Source: Calycina herbarum
Taxonomy: Eukaryota; Ascomycota; Leotiomycetes; Helotiales; Pezizellaceae
Length of the DNA stretch: 64,000 bases
Reading direction: 5' to 3'
Assembly: GCA_001414485.1 (NCBI GenBank)
Contig: LLEY01000240.1
Span: 1 to 64,000, forward strand
In this document: one piece after another, positions 58,973-64,000 of the stretch
How the letters are laid out: every line of letters starts with the position of its first letter
Numbering within the stretch: the first letter of the stretch is position 1
The notes under the pieces: model-generated
Database searches by the model: none
Told to the model about the DNA's origin: nothing
What the model saw: the letters and a program-made list of their open reading frames with translations, nothing else
Position numbers and translations under genes: made by a program

Positions 58973-60264
58973 TCATTGATCCTGGCTATTTGAATGTTTC
59001 GGCATCTCATACTCCTGCTTTCCTTGTTTCTTTTGTCTGAAAGCAAGAAACCAGACTAAAAATGCACATAACACTAAGAAAGGAATACCAAGTCCGAGTC
59101 CAATTCCGAGTCCCAGTCTAAGTTTTCGTGGTCGAGATGACTCAGGGGTCGCCCCATAGCAAGTGAACTTGGAATTGCTTCCCTTGGAAGTCTGGTTCCA
59201 ACGACTCTGAAGGACATCGCACTTTATTGAAACGTTGCTTATAATCTCGAGGTCTCCATTCAAGGAAGCAAGAGCCGGCAGAGCGAACCTGACAAACATA
59301 TTAGAAGTGTAAAGTTTGTGGTGAAGAAAGTAGTTTATACTGTGAGATAGCTCCTTTCACCCGGATATTATTTGCACTTCTTAATCCCAGAAGATCCACT
59401 TCGATGGGGGTTCCCATGTCGATAAAAACATCTCCCGCTGTCGCTAGCTGTGGTAATATTATACTTGAGTATTTTGTTAGTTGAATGTACGAGGTATTAG
59501 ATTATATCGGAGTTACCTTGAGAAGTTCCCAATTAGATTCATGTCTCCGGTTGTGAGTAGTGATTGTAGGTTGACTGCCATCGTATCCGGACCTCCCCGA
59601 TTGTCGATTGAGAAAGTTTTATTCATCCATGCAAGCTCAGGGGCTATTAAGCTGGAAGGCAGTGTTAGCGGTTGTCATTTAGGACTTATTTCGAAGAAAT
59701 TGTTCAAGTAGGAAAGCCTTACCTCGAGCTACCTCTGAGTATCAGCTTTTCAATACTGCGCACATCGGGAAGACTGATATTGACCGTTTTGTTTGAGTGC
59801 AATTCAAGGTAATCAGTCTTCATTAATTCTGGCAGTTGCAAATTTTGCAATGCAAATGCATTACCAAGAGTTAAGTTGCCGATGGAAGTCAAGTTGTCGA
59901 GTACTATGAACTTCAACGCACTCTCGCCATGGAAATCTTGTCTCGCGAGACTGGACGCGGTGTCCGTAGTGACTATGATCCCTCCTTCAATTTCTGTCAA
60001 TCCTGGAAGGGTCAAGACGTCGCCAAATATTGGAGAGAGCTGAATGATGTGGCCTTTGAGCGTCGAGCATCCTTGGAGTCCAGATTGAAGTTCTTTTGGG
60101 CTGTCGAAAGTCGCGTTTTCAAAAACAAGGTCGCATGTTTTCTCCGAGTAAACAGTTCCTGAGAGGCGTGGTTAGAAAAACCAACAACAAGATTACAGGG
60201 GAAACTCACCAAGCAGCCCAAAGAGTGTGCCAGCCAGAAATAATGATTTTCGAGGTGAAATCAT
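58973..60264 (-). CDS. Secretory single-pass membrane protein with L-domain-like ectodomain
   Basis: Five exons (60210-60264, 59723-60158, 59517-59651, 59341-59463, 58973-59288) give 354 residues. The N-terminus is a signal peptide (SLFLAGTLFGLLGTVYS). The ectodomain has short beta-strand repeats of receptor-L-domain/Ecm33 style: LTLPGLTEIEGGIIV, FIVLDNLTSIGNLTLG, LQNLQLPELMKTDYLEL, VNISLPDVRSIEKLIL, ending ALPALASLNGDLEI. There are many N-glycosylation sites and a few cysteines. A membrane helix at about 308-333 (LGLGIGLGLGIPFLVLCAFL) is followed by a 21-residue basic-to-polar tail (RQKKQGKQEYE). Similar fungal proteins sit at the plasma membrane or cell wall; the ligand or role is unknown. 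Every junction keeps the frame. Confidence 0.85.
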
Positions 60265-61809
60265 CGTTAGATTGCAGATGTTTCTCAACGAAACAAAGAA
60301 TATTTATGCACGATTGAAGGGGATTGAAGAATAACCATATTTTGGGCCATCCTCATACTATAAATCCAACCAACAAACAATACTGCGATTAACGAGGCGA
60401 AGTAAATCCACCTGAAACTCAACCTCCTGCTGGCGCCTAAAATATCCCCCCAGCTGAACCCAGTGTAGTGGTTGGTTGCTGACTACAAATGGGTCCGGGT
60501 AAAATCTACAGCTTCCAAATCCATGGAAACCAACAAGACCAACATTTCATTTGGGATCGTGCATTTCCAGGGGGAGGGCGTGTGCATCTTACGCAACCAA
60601 CCTCAGAGGAGCCACGAGCTTTTTTATTAGATGATTTCTGTTTGGCAAATTTTGTTGACGATTTGTTCCCGATTGTTTGACTTCTGCCTCGCTTAATGTT
60701 GCGAAAATAAATTGATATCATTACAGCACGACCATTTTTTTCTATCCCGTTCTATCAAAAGAAAGCGGAGCCACCCGAAAGAATATTTCGAGTACCCTAA
60801 TTTTTGTCCCGGGGGCATCATTCTGAACACAGCCTACCATTTTAGGATTCTGGTTTGAACTCTTTTCATGTTATTGGATATGCAAGCACAGGGGTGGCTC
60901 GTGGCTTATAGGAAAATCACCGGCACACACAGGTTGGTGGCAAAGCCCTTTTGCTACTGCCTGTCTGGACAGCGTCAATAAGAATTTTCTCCAGCCATAA
61001 GCGAGCCAGTTGTGGAACCCAAGAGAAACTGGAAATTCTTCAAATGAGTGTCAAGCAGAAGTTTGGTGTTGTGTAGAGTTGTGTAGAGTTGTATTGCCTA
61101 AGTTTAATTCTGAAGGCAGGTTAATGGTTGGGCCTTGACTTCAATTGTTTGATTAGCCCAGTCATGATTTCGTTCCCTAGACATGTATCTCAGCACTTTT
61201 ACGTATATATTTCCTGTTATCGCGGAACGGGTTGCCTGTTTTCTATGCCAAAGTAAGAAACTTCGTTTCCCTCGGACGGCACATATCTGAGGCACTCGTA
61301 AATTCTGGTTTCATGTTAGCTTCTGTTTCCAACTACATTCAGCTCTCAAATTTGGACGTTAAGCCTTGAATCCTTCCAAATGTAGAGCTGGCAGCTTCTC
61401 GTCCGATCATGCGCGCCATTCATGTTGTTTTTGTGCCGTTCCCAACAATAGGTGACCTCGTGGAGGATTCAACTTCTTCCTATCATTCTTCCATATTTTC
61501 AAATCACTGGGTTTTCGGGTTGGATATCCAAGCCAGCAACATATTTTCAAAACACAAACATTCCTTTCGTTGGATATATACTAGGGGGTTTATGAAAGGT
61601 AACTATTCAAGGAACAATCCAACTTTGAGGATGTTTTGAAGGAGGCTATGGAGACCAACTTTACAGAAATGTCTAAACTCTCCTGACAGTTGGTACGGCG
61701 AGGTATGGTCAAGTCATGTATTTATCTCTTCGGACTTCCCTTCTGGATAAACACAATACATCTCTTCATCCATCAAAAAGACATTGGGTTCAATTTCCAC
61801 AGGCAGACG
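60265..61809. other. Intergenic, no gene seen
   Basis: 1.5 kb between divergent genes. A small tandem GTTGTGTAGA repeat lies near 61070-61092. No gene or RNA was recognised. Confidence 0.45.
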
Positions 61810-63776
61810 ATGTCTTCTTCGCAATTTTTCAGCAGAAGCGCGCTTTTGGCGTTCCTGTGTGCTTTCATTCTTTCCCCTTCTCTCGGTCTCGGTTTTCCAA
61901 GCCCTGTCGGACTTCAAAATGCTAGAGTTGCCGACCATTTAGCTCATGGTAATTCTGGAGATATCCAAACTTCCGTTAACAAGAGAATCACCGACAATTC
62001 TCCTGGAGCAACTTGCAATGACCTGAAAGGTGTTTCCCCTCTCACTCCAAGCAAGTTCTAGCTAATGATTTAGGTACCTCATTATCCCAGTTTATGTGGG
62101 ACCAAACACAAACCACTAGACAGCTCACTGGTTTGTCTTTCCCATCCAATGATAAATACACTATTAAGCAGACTATGCAGAATGGATATCGAGTCATCCC
62201 GAGGCAAAGAACAACTTCACTTCTGCTTTTGGACAACCTTTGGGTTTAGAACAGAGTTTGAGCTCTTGTACACTTGGAAATCCTGGAAACTGTGGAAGAC
62301 CGAACTGCATAGACATGGAGAACCCCGGTAAAGCGAATTCCGGTTGGGGCTACGAAGTAGTGATCTCCATGACCAACGTTAAGATTGTATGAAGCTTTCC
62401 TCTTTTGATCCGTTTGATTACTTGTTTCTAATTATAAGCTAGTGGCTAAATTCGATGTACAATGCTGTCAATCTCGCCTCAAAAGATTACCAAGGGATGC
62501 AAATTACGGTACAACAAACCTACTATCCAAATAACGATGGCGCCAATCTCGTTTTGAAAGAGATTCTCGCTGCAGTTGGAACAGCTACCATACTAGTGGG
62601 AGTTTGGGCTGGTGGCCCAGCGGCTGGTATTGCAGTTAATGTCATTGCCGGTGCAATCGGTAATGGTATCATGGCAATACCAAATGGAGACAAGACTTTC
62701 AAACACATTTCAGAGAATGAACTGTAAGTCTCCATTTCCCATATACTTCTCTTTCGTGAAAGCATCGGAATTTTACTAACTTTTGACCTTCAGCGTGGCT
62801 AAAACTTTTACAGAAGGAATCACTAATATACTAGGACAAACCTTCAGTGAATTCACTAGCCACGGTCCCTTTTCGACAAATCTCAATCCAAAATTCGTGG
62901 AGATGTTGGATCATGGGGCTTGGCTTGATGTTAGAGAAATCCCGGCTATTAACCATGACACTTCACATCCAAAGATCGATGTCGAACCACTACGCAGCTA
63001 TTATACAAACATGATTCTCAGCTCCGTTATCAATTCAGCTTGGAAAGCACAGAATGTTTACATCATGTGTTTTCCCATGACCCAACAAGAGTGTGAGTGT
63101 TACTTCTCCTCTTTCGTTCTTCATTTATACTAATTTCTCAGTCGACTCGAATAAAGTAAAAGCGGGAAACAACGACAGTCGACTCAAAATGTATTATCAA
63201 AACATGGGGTGTTACTTGCAAAGGTTTGTTCCCAATGATTACAGTCATGTAAACCAAAGCTAACATTTCAGTGTAATGCCACGACCACAAGGACCACTAA
63301 CCGTTCCCACAGTGATTGACCCGCCAGGTTGGGGACAGATGAACGGTGCCTTCACCCCCTGGGATGCCATCAAAGGGAGCGTCGATGCCTACCTGACCTG
63401 AGGTTATGCCTACAACACCCATTTCAACAACCCGATCGATACTTCTCGACCACATCCTGAACTCACCGCGGGACCAACATACGCCCACCCAGGTCTATGG
63501 AACCTACCCATCTGTCGTCTTCCAGAAGACCAAGAGAAGAAAACTAAACTCAAAGACATGCTAGCAATGCTCAACGGCCCGAACGGAAAGGACGATTTTA
63601 GCTTTTGCCATTGTCGAGAACGACTCGATAAAAATGGTGCGAAAATTGATACCGTATTGAAGCTTGATGCGAAGTTGTGTAAGAAAACAGCCCCTAGTAC
63701 CGGCTGTCGACGTGGGGTTATTAGTGAGTCAGTTGGGGAGGATGGATCGATATTGGAAGAGAGATGTAGACCTTAG
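61810..63776 (+). CDS. Secreted cysteine-containing fungal protein, interrupted by one in-frame TGA
   Basis: Seven exons (61810-62029, 62074-62130, 62172-62386, 62443-62723, 62794-63092, 63142-63223, 63272-63776) join in frame to 552 sense-or-stop codons before the final TAG. A signal peptide (SALLAFLCAFILSPSLGLG) opens the protein. Conserved-looking parts: GTSLSQFMWD, SCTLGNPGNCGRPNC, SGWGYEVV, TYYPNNDGANLVLKEIL, the Gly/Ala hydrophobic stretch AGGPAAGIAVNVIAGAIGNG, GAWLDVREIP, and a Cys-rich end (FCHCRERL, LCKKTAPSTGC). This resembles a family of secreted fungal proteins of unknown function, possibly DUF7872. Codon 428 (63399-63401) is TGA between YLT and GYAYN, with clear coding sequence on both sides. 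Without readthrough the product stops at 427 residues and loses its last Cys-rich part. Confidence 0.75.
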
Positions 63777-64000
63777 TGTTTACTTTCTGTGAAAGGTTCC
63801 AAACATTTTGGAAGATACGACTACGTTGTTTTGAAATTTGAGTATGGAGTTGGGGTTTTTGAAGTTGGGGTGGAGTTCTTTGGATTTCAGTGGGAGGTCT
63901 GATCTTGATGAAGGTGGAGTTTTTGATTTTGGTTTGGAGTTAGGGGTTTTTACTTGGTCTAGACTTCGTTTGAAACAAGATTATCGCCTAGGAAATTTGC
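63777..64000. other. 3' flank of the secreted protein gene
   Basis: GT-rich sequence with repeated TTGGGGTTTTTGAAG-like motifs; no gene is seen before the window ends. Confidence 0.4.

Noticed and set aside
63399..63401. TGA as selenocysteine or programmed readthrough
   Set aside because: Fungi of this group lack selenocysteine insertion as far as known, and the codon is followed by G without a known readthrough context; simple mutation is likelier.
1..64000. CRISPR arrays, rRNA, tRNA, telomere repeats
   Set aside because: None was seen on reading; CRISPR is not expected in a fungal nuclear genome. A tRNA scan was not possible, so small RNAs could be missed.

Overview
The window is nuclear DNA of a filamentous ascomycete. 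Introns are short (about 41-70 nt in most genes) with GT/AG ends and TACTAAC-like branch sites. The protein families are typical of Pezizomycotina: fungal BTB/POZ proteins, a HET-domain relic, a 2EXR protein, an NmrA-like SDR, and a giant Lys/Glu-rich 'involucrin repeat' gene. The mix fits a leotiomycete (Helotiales-like), but that placement is inference from family content only.

Layout. 1-2.5 kb: AT-rich, gene-free. 2.5-10 kb: a membrane acyltransferase (+), an intact BTB protein with a C-terminal zinc-ribbon-like motif (+), a broken HET gene (+), and a second BTB gene on the minus strand that shares the first one's exon plan but carries an in-frame TAA. 10.7-16.4 kb: O-methyltransferase (+), MDR enoyl-reductase-like enzyme (-), a small MAPEG protein (-) and a secreted intradiol dioxygenase (-). 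18-25 kb: an unrecognised gene (-), then the housekeeping pair RSA4/NLE1 (-) and MSH4 (+), which share a 489 bp divergent promoter. 26-36 kb: relics and small elements, namely a decayed minus-strand gene, a hAT-like MITE with an 8 bp target duplication, a J-domain protein (-), a mariner-like MITE, an NmrA-like gene (+), a broken SDR and a 2EXR gene (-). 37.4-56.5 kb: one two-exon gene of about 19 kb encoding 6,335 residues. 58.9-63.8 kb: an L-domain-like membrane protein (-) and a secreted seven-exon gene (+) with one internal TGA.

How the genes relate. RSA4 acts in 60S ribosome assembly and MSH4 in meiotic crossing-over. The 10.7-16.4 kb group could form a small aromatic or detoxification neighbourhood, but no synthase or regulator is seen, so this is only suggestive. 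The giant gene is the best candidate for a little-described system. It is a largely disordered, extremely charged scaffold with about fifty Lys-rich motifs, ten evenly styled Ala/Gly hydrophobic patches, and a coiled-coil plus folded C-terminus. It is probably the Woronin-body tether leashin or a close relative.

Six loci show decay (a HET gene, an SDR, one decayed gene, one BTB gene, the secreted gene, and an AT-rich flank). The window therefore mixes a conserved core with accessory DNA that is turning over. Exon coordinates were worked out by hand from splice signals and frame continuity; no alignment or RNA evidence was available.
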